DNA of 64,000 bases, taken from Sphingomonas phyllosphaerae. Lineage in GTDB: Bacteria; Pseudomonadota; Alphaproteobacteria; Sphingomonadales; Sphingomonadaceae. The translations under genes and the position numbers were made by a program. Positions 53,322-62,111 of the stretch are shown here, piece by piece. Under the pieces are notes generated by a model, which had not been told where the DNA came from, ran no database searches, and saw only the letters and a program-made list of their open reading frames with translations. Location of the stretch: the NCBI RefSeq assembly GCF_029623345.1, contig NZ_JAPYKH010000004.1:186001-250000 (forward strand), written 5' to 3'. How positions within the stretch are numbered: position 1 is the first letter of the stretch; the number at the start of each line of letters is the position of its first letter.

Positions 53322-54464
53322 TTAGTCGCGGGGGTGGTCCGCGTGCAGCCGCGCGAGGATCGCCGCGATACGCTCGCCGGCGCAGCCGTCGCCATAGGGG
53401 TTGCGCGCGCGCGCCATCGCCGCGTGCGCGACCGGGTGATCGAGCAGCCGCGTCGCCGCCGCGACGATGCGCGCCGGGTCGGTCCCGACGAGGCTGGCGC
53501 AACCCGAGGCGATCCCCTCGGGCCGCTCGGTCGTGTCGCGCAGCACCAGCACGGGCAGGTCGAGCGCGGGCGCCTCTTCCTGCAGCCCGCCCGAGTCGGT
53601 GAGCAGCAGGTGGCTCATGCCGAGCAGTCGTACCATCGCCGGATAGTCGAGCGACGGCAGCACCGTCACTCTTGGCTCGCGCGCCAGCTGTCGCGCCAGC
53701 GCGAGCGCCTGCGGCGCCGGATGCGTGGGCAGGGCCACCGCGACATCATCGCGCCGCGCGAGGACGCATACCGCCTGCGCCACCCTCGCCATCGCGGCCC
53801 GGTCCTTTTCGCGGCGATGCACCGTCACGGTGACGATCCGGCGCGCGTCCGCCGCGGCGGCGAACGATGCCACCGCCGCCCCGAGCGACGGCACGGCGGC
53901 GACGCGGGCGGCCATGGCGAGAAGCGAGTCGATCCCGCTGTTGCCGGTGACGTGGATCGCGTCCGGCGGCACGTTCTCGGCGGCGAGCGCGGCGGCGGCC
54001 GTGGCGGTGGGCGCGAAGTGACAGTCCGCCACCGCGGTGATCGCCCTGCGCCAGCCCTCCTCCGGGCGCGGCGCGGCGAGGTCGCCGCTGCGCAGCCCCG
54101 CCTCGACATGCGCGACGGGCACGCCGCACAGGTTGGCCGCCATCGCTCCCGCCCAGGCGCTCGAGGTGTCGCCCTGCACCACCAGCCGCACCGGTCGCTC
54201 CGCCTCGAGCAGCGCCGCAACCGAGTCGATCAGCCCGCCGAGCAGCGCGCGATGCGGCTGCCCCGCACGCATCAGGTCGAGATCCACGTCGGGCACCAGC
54301 TCCAGCGCGGCGAGCGCCTGATCGAGCAGTGCGCGGTGCTGGCCGGTCACCGCGACCCGCACGGTCAACGCCGGATGACGGCGCAGGGCCGCGACCACCG
54401 GTGCCATCTTGATTGCCTCGGGTCGGGTGCCGAATAGGAGCAGGATGCGGGGTGCCGCACGCAT
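53322..54464 (-). CDS. wecB: UDP-N-acetylglucosamine 2-epimerase (non-hydrolysing)
   Basis: 380 aa. The WecB opening [20 protein letters not shown] is followed by [47 protein letters not shown] and [20 protein letters not shown], where the UDP-binding and catalytic residues sit. It interconverts UDP-GlcNAc and UDP-ManNAc for surface polysaccharide. It is divergent from the sugar-phosphate operon. In E. coli WecB supplies the ManNAc that the NfrA/NfrB system uses, and an Nfr-like pair lies about 12 kb away here. Confidence 0.92.
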   Translation of the reverse strand: MRAAPRILLLFGTRPEAIKMAPVVAALRRHPALTVRVAVTGQHRALLDQALAALELVPDVDLDLMRAGQPHRALLGGLIDSVAALLEAERPVRLVVQGDTSSAWAGAMAANLCGVPVAHVEAGLRSGDLAAPRPEEGWRRAITAVADCHFAPTATAAAALAAENVPPDAIHVTGNSGIDSLLAMAARVAAVPSLGAAVASFAAAADARRIVTVTVHRREKDRAAMARVAQAVCVLARRDDVAVALPTHPAPQALALARQLAREPRVTVLPSLDYPAMVRLLGMSHLLLTDSGGLQEEAPALDLPVLVLRDTTERPEGIASGCASLVGTDPARIVAAATRLLDHPVAHAAMARARNPYGDGCAGERIAAILARLHADHPRD

Positions 54465-54556
54465 GTCCTCTTATTCTAGCGGGAGGAGGACATGCTGCGG
54501 CGCGGAACCTAGCGGCCGTGCCGCGCGATTCAGCGGCGAGCGAGGAGGGTAGCAGA

Positions 54557-55546
54557 ATGCGACTGGTGATGATCGGCCTCGGCCGAATGGGCGGCAACAT
54601 GGCGCGTCGCCTGATGCAGGCGGGGCATGAGATCGTCGCCTATGACCGCGACACGGACGCGGTCGCCAAGCTCGCCGAGGCAGGCGCGATCGCCGTCGGC
54701 TCGCTCGACGAGGCGCGCGCGCGCTGCCAGGAAAGCGGCGCCGCCGCGATCTGGTGGGTGATGTTGCCGCACGGCGCGATCACCGATGGCGTGATCGAGC
54801 AGATCGCGGGCAGCGCAAGCGCGGGCGAGGTCGTGATCGACGGCGGCAACAGCTTCTACAAGGATGATATCCGCCGCGCCAAGGCACTCGCCGAGAAGAA
54901 TGTCCATTACGTCGACGTCGGCACCTCGGGCGGCGTCTGGGGGCTGGAGCGCGGCTATTGCATGATGATCGGCGGCCCCGACCAGGTCGTGCGCGACCTC
55001 GACCCCGTCTTCTCCGCACTCGCGCCGGGCGCGGGCACGATCGAGCGCACGCGTGGCCGCGCCGAGGGGATCGATGACCGCGCCGAGCACGGCTACATCC
55101 ATGCCGGCCCAGCGGGCGCGGGGCATTTCGTCAAGATGATCCACAATGGCATCGAGTACGGCCTGATGCAGGCCTATGCCGAGGGCTTCGACGTGCTCAA
55201 GGGCAAGGCCTCGGAGAAGCTGGCAGAGGACGAGCGCTACGACCTCAACCTCGCGGACATCGCCGAGGTGTGGCGGCGCGGCAGCGTGATCTCGTCCTGG
55301 CTGCTCGACCTCACCGCGCAGGCGCTCGCGAGCGACCCGCACCTCGAGAAGTTCAGCGGCAACGTCGCCGACTCCGGCGAGGGCCAGTGGACGATCGAGG
55401 CGGCGATGGAGGAAGCGGTGCCGGTGAACGTCCTCACCACCGCCTTGTTCGCGCGCTATCGAAGCCGGGTCGAGCATACGTTCGGCGAGAAGGCGCTGTC
55501 GGCGATGCGCTTCGGCTTCGGCGGCCACGTCGAGATGCCGCAGTAA
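54557..55546 (+). CDS. Short-form decarboxylating 6-phosphogluconate dehydrogenase
   Basis: 329 aa from ATG 54557, with GAGGAGGGTAGCAGA upstream as ribosome site. It begins with the Rossmann motif [20 protein letters not shown]. The family motif [11 protein letters not shown] and the catalytic segment [20 protein letters not shown] (Lys and Asn) are intact. At 329 aa it is the short Gnd form, whereas E. coli Gnd is about 470 aa. Short forms often prefer NAD+. It makes ribulose-5-phosphate, NAD(P)H and CO2. It heads an operon with two HAD-IIB genes (TAATG overlap with the next). Confidence 0.9.
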   Translation: MRLVMIGLGRMGGNMARRLMQAGHEIVAYDRDTDAVAKLAEAGAIAVGSLDEARARCQESGAAAIWWVMLPHGAITDGVIEQIAGSASAGEVVIDGGNSFYKDDIRRAKALAEKNVHYVDVGTSGGVWGLERGYCMMIGGPDQVVRDLDPVFSALAPGAGTIERTRGRAEGIDDRAEHGYIHAGPAGAGHFVKMIHNGIEYGLMQAYAEGFDVLKGKASEKLAEDERYDLNLADIAEVWRRGSVISSWLLDLTAQALASDPHLEKFSGNVADSGEGQWTIEAAMEEAVPVNVLTTALFARYRSRVEHTFGEKALSAMRFGFGGHVEMPQ

Positions 55547-56352
55547 TGCCGATCCGACTGCTGGTGTCCGACGTCGACGGTACGCTCGTCGACAAGGAGA
55601 AGCAGCTCACCGCGGCGACGATCGCCGCGGTGAAGCATCTGCAGGACGAGGGCGTCGCCTTCACGCTGATCAGCGCGCGGCCGATGTCGGGCATTCGTCC
55701 GTTGCTCGACCAGCTCGGCTTCGACGGCGACGTCGCCGCGTTTAACGGCGGCATCGTCTTTCGTCGCGACGGCACGATCGTTCACCACGAAACGCTTCCC
55801 GTCGATGTGGCGCGGGAGGCGTTGATGATCGCCGCCGAGTTCGAGGTCGACACCTGGCTGTTCGCCGACGACCGCTGGTACGCCACCGATCCCGACGGTG
55901 CGCACACGACCAGCGAGCGGCGCAGCTCGGCACAGGAGCCCGTGGTGGCGGAGGATCTCGGCGCGTTGCTCGACCGCGCCGACAAGCTCACGTTCGTCAG
56001 CGACGATGAGGCGATGCTCCACGCGCTCTACGCGCGCGTCCACACCGCGATCGGCGATCGTGCCACGGTGGCGCAGTCGCAGGTCTATTATCTCGACGTC
56101 ACCGCCAAGGGCGCCAACAAGGGCGACGGTATTGCTGCGCTCAGCCAGGCGCTTGGCATCGCGCTGGAGGATACCGCCGCGATCGGCGACCAGGCCAACG
56201 ACCTGCCGATGCTGCGGCGTGCCGGCCTGCCGATCGCGATGGGCAACGCACCCGAGGCGGTGAAACAGGCGGCGCACGAGGTGACTCGCGCGAACGACCA
56301 GGATGGCGTAGCGCACGCCATCGAAACGATTGTTCTGCCGCGGAGACACTGA
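55546..56352 (+). CDS. Cof-type HAD-IIB sugar-phosphate phosphatase
   Basis: 268 aa, ATG overlapping the previous stop (TAATG). HAD motif I LLVSDVDGTLVDKEKQL, motif II TLISARPMSG, the IIB cap insertion in the middle, motif III Lys in ANKGDGIAALSQ and motif IV IGDQANDLPML. Cof proteins remove phosphate from sugar phosphates, some from pyridoxal phosphate. Its place between 6PGDH and the PMM-like HAD gene implies a sugar-phosphate substrate. Confidence 0.87.
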   Translation: MPIRLLVSDVDGTLVDKEKQLTAATIAAVKHLQDEGVAFTLISARPMSGIRPLLDQLGFDGDVAAFNGGIVFRRDGTIVHHETLPVDVAREALMIAAEFEVDTWLFADDRWYATDPDGAHTTSERRSSAQEPVVAEDLGALLDRADKLTFVSDDEAMLHALYARVHTAIGDRATVAQSQVYYLDVTAKGANKGDGIAALSQALGIALEDTAAIGDQANDLPMLRRAGLPIAMGNAPEAVKQAAHEVTRANDQDGVAHAIETIVLPRRH

Positions 56353-57105
56353 ATGAAGAAGCTCGTCGCCTTCGATCTCGACGGCACCCTCGCGCTCAGC
56401 AAACAGGCGCTCAAGGACGACATGGGCGAGACGTTGGCGGACTTGCTGACGGTGGCCGACGTCGCGGTGATCTCGGGGGGCGACTGGCCGCAGTTCGAGA
56501 AGCAGGTGGCGAGCCGCCTGCCCGACCGCGCCGACCGCGACCGGCTGTGGCTGATGCCGACCACCGGCACCAAGCTGTACGTCCACCGCGACGGCGAATG
56601 GAAGACGGTTTACGCCGAGCTGTTCGACGACGCCGAGAAGCAGAAGATCATCGACGCGTTCGGCCAGTCGCTCGAGGCGACCGGCTTCGTCCCCGAGCAG
56701 ACCTGGGGCGAGCGCATCGAGGATCGCGGCAGCCAGATCACCTTCTCCGCGCTCGGCCAGCAGGCCCCGCTCGAGGCGAAAGAGACCTGGGATCCCGATT
56801 TTGCCAAGCGCAAGGTGATCCAGGCCGACCTGCGTCAGCGGTTGCCGGGGCTGGCGATCAACATGGGCGGCGCCACCTCGATCGATATTACCCGCGAAGG
56901 CGTCGACAAGGGGTATGGCCTGCGCAAGCTGGCGGCGGAGAGCGGCATCCAGCTCGGCGAGATGCTGTTTATCGGCGACGCGATTTTCCCGGGCGGCAAC
57001 GATTATCCGGCGCATGAGGCGGGTGTGGACTGCGTCCGCGTGCGCGACCCGCAGGAGACGATCAGCGTCGTGACCGCGATCGTCGCATGCCAGAAGCAGG
57101 GCTGA
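56353..57105 (+). CDS. HAD-IIB protein resembling eukaryotic-type phosphomannomutase
   Basis: 250 aa, immediately after the Cof gene. Motif I FDLDGTLALSKQ and motif IV GDAIFPGGNDYPAHEAG. Three segments recall eukaryotic PMM1/PMM2 rather than ordinary HAD phosphatases: RIEDRGSQITFSALGQQAPL (compare FIEFRNGMLNVSPIGR), NMGGATSIDITREGVDKGYG (compare GGQISFDVFPEGWDKRYC), and GGNDY followed by RVRDPQET. It may interconvert mannose-6-P and mannose-1-P, or be a phosphatase of that fold. The distinction is not settled by sequence reading. Confidence 0.75.
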   Translation: MKKLVAFDLDGTLALSKQALKDDMGETLADLLTVADVAVISGGDWPQFEKQVASRLPDRADRDRLWLMPTTGTKLYVHRDGEWKTVYAELFDDAEKQKIIDAFGQSLEATGFVPEQTWGERIEDRGSQITFSALGQQAPLEAKETWDPDFAKRKVIQADLRQRLPGLAINMGGATSIDITREGVDKGYGLRKLAAESGIQLGEMLFIGDAIFPGGNDYPAHEAGVDCVRVRDPQETISVVTAIVACQKQG

Positions 57106-57130
57106 GCACGGCCTCCGACGGACGCGCGCG

Positions 57131-57457
57131 ATGATCGACGTACCCGCGCTGTACGCGCGCGTCATCCACTGGATCGGTGACGGCACCGGCACCACCGACA
57201 CGGTGCTGCACATCCACGCCGGGATGGCGGTGCTGATGCTGGCGCGACTGGTGACGCGGCGCTCGCTCGGCACCTTCGTGCCGCTGTCGGTGGTGGCGCT
57301 GGCGGAGCTCGGCAACGAGGTCCTCGACCGGCTCCACTATCACTCGTGGCGCTGGTGGGACACGATCCCCGACGTGATCAACACCCTGTTCTGGCCGACC
57401 GTGATCTGCGCGGCGGTGCGCTGGCGCCCGATGCACCGCCGCGACCAGCGGCGATGA
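57131..57457 (+). CDS. Small membrane protein of unknown function
   Basis: 108 aa, 25 bp after the PMM-like gene, so possibly the operon's last gene. About three hydrophobic segments (TVLHIHAGMAVLMLARLV, LGTFVPLSVVALAELGNEVL, and INTLFWPTVICAAVRW). The motif DRLHYHSWRWWDTIPDVINT is rich in His and Trp. I do not recognise a family with confidence; it has a VanZ-like look in the 'E..DRL......D...D...N..F' pattern. Confidence 0.65.
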   Translation: MIDVPALYARVIHWIGDGTGTTDTVLHIHAGMAVLMLARLVTRRSLGTFVPLSVVALAELGNEVLDRLHYHSWRWWDTIPDVINTLFWPTVICAAVRWRPMHRRDQRR

Positions 57458-57492
57458 ACGAGGGAGAGGCGCGACTCTCCGCCCCCTTACCT

Positions 57493-57587
57493 TCATCCCG
57501 GACTTGGTCCCGGATCTACGGCACCCCTAGATCAACATGGCCTGAGTGAGCGGCGCGGTGGATCCCCGACCAGGTGCCGGATGACGG
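57493..57587. repeat. Inverted pair of intergenic repeat elements
   Basis: TCATCCCGGACTTGGTCCCG (from 57493) then GATCTACGG, and inverted GGATCCCCGACCAGGTGCCG (from 57560) then GATGACGG. The two copies are inverted relative to each other and share the CGTCAT...CCGG...GGATC unit with the elements at 7750-7838, 33945-34035 and 51413-51434. They lie between the convergent membrane-protein and CysQ genes. Confidence 0.6.
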
Positions 57588-57629
57588 TCATAAGGGAGAA
57601 ATCCAAGCATCGTTGACCACCCAACGCCG

Positions 57630-58424
57630 CTATCCGATCACCGCCCGCGCGCGCCCGGCGAGATGCTTCACCGAAGCGGCGTGGATGCCCGGCGCGGTCA
57701 CCAGCACGCCATAGGCGCGCGGGTCGGGCTTGTTGAACAGGATCGGCGCGCCGAGCGCGTCGCTCACCGTCGCGCCGGCCTCGCTCGCCACCAGCACCGC
57801 CGCGGCGATGTCCCACTCATTGCCCCAGCGCAGCGTCGCGACGAGATCGGCCCGGTCGCTCGCCACCATCGCGATCCGCAGCGCAATCGAGTTCGGCTTC
57901 TCCACCGCGACCAAGGTGCGATCGGTCTTGGGCAGCGCGTCCACCGGCACGCGCGCACCCTCGAAGTCATGCCGGTCACCTGCCGCGAGATCGAAGCGTT
58001 TGCCGTCCTCGCGCGCCACGGTTGCGCCAGCGCCGGCGCGCGCGCGCCAGACCTCGCCGCGCGCGGGCGCGTCGAGCACGCCGATCACCGGTCGACCGTG
58101 CTCGATCAGCGCGACCGAGACGCACCAGCCGGCGCGCCCGCGGATATAGTCCCGCGTGCCGTCGATCGGGTCGACCACCCAGACGCGCTCGCGCGCGAGC
58201 CGGTCCGGGCGGTCGGCGGTCTCCTCGGAAAGCCATCCGGCGTCGGGCAGCAGCGCGCTCAGCCGCGCGTGGAGCATGCGGTCGACATCGATGTCGACCT
58301 CGCACACCGGGCTGCCGGGCGCCTTCTCCCAGCGCGCGAAGTCGGTGCGCCAGCGCGCGAACGCCATCTGCCCTGCCTCGCGCGCGATCGCCGCCACCGC
58401 GTCGGCCAGCGCGGCGTCAGCCAC
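57630..58424 (-). CDS. 3'(2'),5'-bisphosphate nucleotidase CysQ-like (inositol-phosphatase family)
   Basis: 264 aa. Lithium-sensitive phosphatase motifs: WLSEETADRPD (metal Glu), VVDPIDGTRDYIRG (DPIDGT with the metal Asp) and GNEWDIAAAVLVASEAGATV (the WD..A..l..eAG signature). It removes the 3'-phosphate from PAP formed in sulfate activation, or acts on inositol monophosphates. No cys genes are adjacent, so the substrate is uncertain. It overlaps the pmbA gene by 8 bp. Confidence 0.84.
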   Translation of the reverse strand: MADAALADAVAAIAREAGQMAFARWRTDFARWEKAPGSPVCEVDIDVDRMLHARLSALLPDAGWLSEETADRPDRLARERVWVVDPIDGTRDYIRGRAGWCVSVALIEHGRPVIGVLDAPARGEVWRARAGAGATVAREDGKRFDLAAGDRHDFEGARVPVDALPKTDRTLVAVEKPNSIALRIAMVASDRADLVATLRWGNEWDIAAAVLVASEAGATVSDALGAPILFNKPDPRAYGVLVTAPGIHAASVKHLAGRARAVIG

Positions 58425-59763
58425 CCGCCACCGTCATGCCCTCGATGCGCAGCGTCGGCACGTTGACGCCGTGACGGAAGACGAGATCGTTCGCCGGCGT
58501 CAGCGCGCGCAACATGTCCTTCAGGTTGCCCGCGATGGTGAACTCAATCACGGGCCGGGTGAGCTCGCCGCGCTCGATCAGGAAGCCCGCGGCGCCGCGG
58601 CTGTAGTCGCCGGTCACCGGATTGACGCCCTGGCCGATCAGCTCGGTGACGTAGATCCCCTCGACGATGTCCTCGATCAGCGTCTCCACCGGCACGTGGC
58701 CCGCCTCCATGTAGAGGTTGCTCGTCGTGACTCCGGGCGCGCCGGCGATGCCGCGCGAGGCGTGGCCGGTCGGCTCGAGCCCGAGCTGGCGTGCCGAGGC
58801 ACTGTCGAGCAGCCAGGTCTCGAGCATCCCGTCGCTGACGATGGCCACGGGCGAGACCGGCAGCCCCTCCCCGTCGAACGGGCGCGAACGCAATCCGTGG
58901 GGGCGGTGCGGGTCGTCGATCACGTTGATGCCCGCCGGCAGGATCGCGGTGCCGAGCGAGTCGAGCAGGAAGCTGGTGCGCCGCGTCACCGCGCTGCCCG
59001 AGATGGCGCCGCTGAGATGGCTGAGCAGGCTGGCGCCGACGCGCGGGTCGAACACCAGCGGCATCGCGCCGCTCGGCGCGCGCCCGGCGCCGACCCGCGC
59101 CGTGGCGCGCTCGCCCGCGAGCGTGCCGATCGCCTCGGGCGCGTCGAGATGCGCGTGGTGGCGGGTGGCGTGGAAGCCATAGTCGCGCTGCATCGCGCCG
59201 CCGGTTCCCGCGATCACGCTGGCGGAGAGCGTGTGGCTGGTCGCCTCATACGCGCCGGCGAAGCCGTGGCTGGTCGCAAGCGCCCAGACGCTCCGGCCCC
59301 AGGCCGCCCCCGCGCCCTCGCTGTTGGTGACCCCGTCGACCGCGCGCGCCGCCGCTTCCGCGCGCGCGGCGGCGTCGCGCAGCGCGGCGGGATCGGGTTC
59401 GTCGCGATCGGCGAGGTCGAGCAGCGGCGCGGCGCCGTGCAGGAGCCGCGACTCGGGCGCAAGCCCGGCCCAGCGGTCCTCGGGCGCCTCGCGCGCCATC
59501 GCCACCGCGCGCTCGACCATCATGTCGAGCGACTCGGGCGAAACGTCGGAGGTGGAGACGCTCGCCGAGCGTTGCCCGACGAAGACGCGCAGGCCGAGGT
59601 CAGCACCCTCCGAGCGGCCGACGTCCTCGAGCGCGCCGAGTCGCACCGACACCTCGCTCGAGGCGTTGGCGGCGAACACCGCATCGGCGGCGTCGGCTCC
59701 GGCCGCGCGGGCGCGACGGACGATATCAGTAGCGCGCTCCTGCGCCTGGTCGGGGGTGAGCAT
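58417..59763 (-). CDS. pmbA: TldD/PmbA-family protein (PmbA type)
   Basis: 448 aa. Conserved features: SVRLGALEDVGRSEGADLGL, then VFVGQRSASVSTSDV (N-terminal TldD/PmbA domain), GLPVSPVAIVSDGMLETWLL, TSNLYMEAG, and the C-terminal NPVTGDYSRGAAGFLIERGE. It lacks the HExxxH zinc motif, as expected for the PmbA half; the TldD half carries it. TldD-PmbA is a heterodimeric protease that trims unfolded peptides, such as microcin precursors. tldD is not in the window. It is co-transcribed with cysQ. Confidence 0.9.
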   Translation of the reverse strand: MLTPDQAQERATDIVRRARAAGADAADAVFAANASSEVSVRLGALEDVGRSEGADLGLRVFVGQRSASVSTSDVSPESLDMMVERAVAMAREAPEDRWAGLAPESRLLHGAAPLLDLADRDEPDPAALRDAAARAEAAARAVDGVTNSEGAGAAWGRSVWALATSHGFAGAYEATSHTLSASVIAGTGGAMQRDYGFHATRHHAHLDAPEAIGTLAGERATARVGAGRAPSGAMPLVFDPRVGASLLSHLSGAISGSAVTRRTSFLLDSLGTAILPAGINVIDDPHRPHGLRSRPFDGEGLPVSPVAIVSDGMLETWLLDSASARQLGLEPTGHASRGIAGAPGVTTSNLYMEAGHVPVETLIEDIVEGIYVTELIGQGVNPVTGDYSRGAAGFLIERGELTRPVIEFTIAGNLKDMLRALTPANDLVFRHGVNVPTLRIEGMTVAGG

Positions 59764-60009
59764 GAGAATGATGTAGGTCCGAGATCCGCACGATGGCTAG
59801 TCCTCGGCCAACGCCTTGTGCCGCGGAATGGATGCGAGCCCGGTGCCTGGCGCGTGACGAACTGGTCGATCCCACCATCGTCGCGGCACCTGTCCCGTCT
59901 CGGCTCACCGCGCGGTTTACCGTCTATTAACGTTTCGTTCAGGCGCCGGAACGTTCTCCTGCCCCGCGCATTCGCGCTATCTGTCCATTTTGGTACGAGA
60001 GGTAAGTAG

Positions 60010-60321
60010 ATGCGTTCCAACCTTCCCCGCGTCACGGCCCTGACGCTGATCGCGGTCGGCGCCGTCGGGCTCGGCGGCTGCGCCTCCAAGGGCTTCGTCC
60101 GTGACCAGATCGCCACCGTGAACCAGCGTATCGACGGGCTCGACGGTCGTCTGCGCACGGTCGAGGGCACCTCGGGCCAGGCGCTCACCCAGGCACAGGC
60201 CGCCGCCGCCCAGGCGCAGCAGAACAGCCAGCGGATCGACCAGCTCGGCACCCGTGTCGACGCGTCGGAGCAGCAGATGCAGCAGCTCCAGCAGCAGCGC
60301 GCGCGTCGCCCGCGCGGCTGA
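60010..60321 (+). CDS. Coiled-coil envelope lipoprotein (Lpp-like)
   Basis: 103 aa. Signal MRSNLPRVTALTLIAVGAVG with lipobox LGGC (Cys24). The rest is a single coiled coil of heptads (FVRDQIATVNQRIDGLDGRL, then QALTQAQAAAAQAQQNSQRI and so on) with an Ala/Gln-rich core, the pattern of Lpp-like alanine-zipper lipoproteins. It may form an outer-membrane trimer. Upstream 246 bp is gene-free. It lies just ahead of the L,D-transpeptidase gene, which fits a cell-envelope tethering role. Confidence 0.7.
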   Translation: MRSNLPRVTALTLIAVGAVGLGGCASKGFVRDQIATVNQRIDGLDGRLRTVEGTSGQALTQAQAAAAQAQQNSQRIDQLGTRVDASEQQMQQLQQQRARRPRG

Positions 60322-60335
60322 GCCACGACGACACG

Positions 60336-61184
60336 ATGCACGCGCGTCGCGGGGCGGCACGGCCGGCCATCATCGATATGGCCGGCCGTCCGTCTCGCGG
60401 CGCGGGTCGCGTGATCGTCGCGATGGCGGCGGCGCTGGCGCTGTCGGGCGCGGCGATCGCCGCGCCGCAGGCTTCGTCGCCGCGCAAACCCACGATCGCC
60501 AAGGCCGGCGCCGCCAAGGCGGCGGTGAAGCCGGCCCGCAAAGCCACTAAGTCGGCCAAGGCCGTCGTGGAGCGGGTAGAGCCGGCGCCGGTCGTGCCGC
60601 GATCGGAGAATGCCGAGCGGATGATCGCCTGGGTCGCTGCCTCGCATGACAACGGCAAACTGCCCTATGCGGTGATCGATAAGCCCGCCGCGACGCTGTA
60701 TCTCTTCGCCGCCAACGGCGACTTTCTCGGCGAGACGCCGGTGCTGCTCGGCGTCGGCATCGGCGACGACTCCACGCCGGGCGTTGGCGCCAAGAACCTC
60801 GACGATATCGGGCCGGCCGAGCGCACCACCCCCGCCGGCCGCTTCGTCACCAAATTCGGCCGCGCTTTCGGACGCCAGCGCGTGCTGTGGGTCGACTACG
60901 CCAATGCAGTGGCGATGCACGTCGTCACCAGCCTCCACAAGAACGAGCACCGTGTCGAGCGGCTGCTGTCACCCTCGCCCGAGGACAATCGCATCTCCTT
61001 TGGCTGCATCAACGTCGGCGCGCGCTTCTACAACGGCAAGTTGCGTCCGCAGTTCGAGAAGCGCGGCGGCATCGTCTACGTCACGCCCGACGTGAAGCCG
61101 CTGGACGAGGTGTTTCCACGCGTGCGGCTGCTGCCCTATCTCGCCGCTGCTGGCGCCACGAACGGGTCGGGCGCGGCGCGATGA
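60336..61184 (+). CDS. L,D-transpeptidase-family (YkuD-like) protein
   Basis: 282 aa (ATG 60336; ATG 60378 gives a shorter signal). A signal/anchor VIVAMAAALALSGAAIA and a basic Ala/Lys/Pro linker precede a YkuD-like domain: LPYAVIDKPAATLYLFAANG, GVGIGDDSTPGV, TPAGRFVTKFG, AVAMHVVTSLHKNE, and the catalytic motif ISFGCINVGARFY. The usual HGC is FGC here, so the neighbouring His may differ. It probably cross-links peptidoglycan or anchors a lipoprotein. It overlaps the next gene by 4 bp (ATGA). Confidence 0.78.
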   Translation: MHARRGAARPAIIDMAGRPSRGAGRVIVAMAAALALSGAAIAAPQASSPRKPTIAKAGAAKAAVKPARKATKSAKAVVERVEPAPVVPRSENAERMIAWVAASHDNGKLPYAVIDKPAATLYLFAANGDFLGETPVLLGVGIGDDSTPGVGAKNLDDIGPAERTTPAGRFVTKFGRAFGRQRVLWVDYANAVAMHVVTSLHKNEHRVERLLSPSPEDNRISFGCINVGARFYNGKLRPQFEKRGGIVYVTPDVKPLDEVFPRVRLLPYLAAAGATNGSGAAR

Positions 61185-61549
61185 GCGCGCTATTGCTTGC
61201 GGCGCTGCTCGCGGCGGCGGACCGGCCGGTGGTGGTCAGCTCGCTGACGACGCCCCAGCTGGTCGAGCTGTGCCGCGGCAAGGACGACGATCCCACCGCC
61301 GACTTCTGCACCGGCTACATGCTCGCTGCCTTCGACGCGCTGTCGAGCGCGCGCCAGATCTGCCCCGCGCCGGATCGCAGCTCCAATGTCGCGGTCACCG
61401 CGGCAGCGCGGAAATACCTGCGCAAACAGGGCAAGAAGTCGAGCGCGGCGCCCGCCTTCGTGGTGCGGCAGGGGCTGAAGGAAACCTTCCCGTGCAAGGC
61501 CGCGCCGAAACCCCAGCCCAAGCCCAAGCCGGTCCGCAAGCGGCGGTAA
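61181..61549 (+). CDS. Rap1a/Tai-family small secreted protein
   Basis: 122 aa, coupled to the L,D-transpeptidase by ATGA. Short signal MSALLLAALLAAAD; the core has four cysteines in the Rap1a/Tai spacing (LVELCRGKDD, DFCTGYMLAAFDAL, RQICPAP, KETFPCKA). Rap1a/Tai proteins in some bacteria protect against T6SS peptidoglycan amidases such as Tae2/Ssp. Here no effector gene or secretion gene is adjacent, so the role may be ordinary envelope biology. The tail is Lys/Pro-rich (PKPQPKPKPVRKRR). Confidence 0.68.
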   Translation: MSALLLAALLAAADRPVVVSSLTTPQLVELCRGKDDDPTADFCTGYMLAAFDALSSARQICPAPDRSSNVAVTAAARKYLRKQGKKSSAAPAFVVRQGLKETFPCKAAPKPQPKPKPVRKRR

Positions 61550-61573
61550 CAGCGCTCGCCGGTCGGGTCCGAC

Positions 61574-61957
61574 TCAGTGTCGCTCGTCGGCGGCAGGTGT
61601 ATCGGCACGGCGGTTCGCGGGCGCGTCGCGATCGCGCAGCCGCTCGCCCGCATCACTGAGCGCGTCTCCGGCGCGATCGCGCACCCGGTCGGCGTGGTGG
61701 CGCACGCCGCTCTCGAGCCGGCGCGAGGCATCGTCGATTCGGTCGGCGGCGCGGTCGAGCGAGCGCGCCGCGGCGCCGTCGACCTGATTGCCGATCGTGT
61801 CGGTCACCGACTCGACGCTGGCGGCGACATTGTCGGCGGCCGCGCCGATCTCGCCCGCGATGGCGTTGCCGGTCCGGTCGGCATGTTCCTCTACCCGGTC
61901 GCCGCAAGCGGCCAGGGCCAGGGCAGCGAAGGGGGCGGTCAGGGCGAGTTTCGTCAT
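61574..61957 (-). CDS. Small lipoprotein with amphipathic helical repeats
   Basis: 127 aa from ATG 61957 (the longer frame upstream is not coding). Lipobox AALALAACGD with Cys18. The remainder is rich in Ala/Asp/Arg and is a chain of amphipathic heptads (AADNVAASVESVTDTIGNQV, then ARSLDRAADRIDDASRRLES) like apolipoprotein or late-embryogenesis type coiled helices. No recognised family. It is convergent with the Rap1a/Tai gene. Confidence 0.6.
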   Translation of the reverse strand: MTKLALTAPFAALALAACGDRVEEHADRTGNAIAGEIGAAADNVAASVESVTDTIGNQVDGAAARSLDRAADRIDDASRRLESGVRHHADRVRDRAGDALSDAGERLRDRDAPANRRADTPAADERH

Positions 61958-62111
61958 CGGGTCGGGGCTCCTCTCACCTCGATCAATGACTCGCGCGCGC
62001 GTTGGTTTCGGGTGACGCCTGACCGCCCGCTCGCTTGTGCTCCAGCGCCCGCAGGAGCGGCTTGGGAGGATGTTTGTGGTACCCGGGCTCCGCCGTGCGC
62101 CGGAGCACGGC

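Noticed and set aside
59764..60009. EcfG-type stress promoter before the coiled-coil lipoprotein
   Set aside because: A GGAAC occurs near 59950, but the -10 motif at the required 16-17 bp spacing is not CGTT-like.
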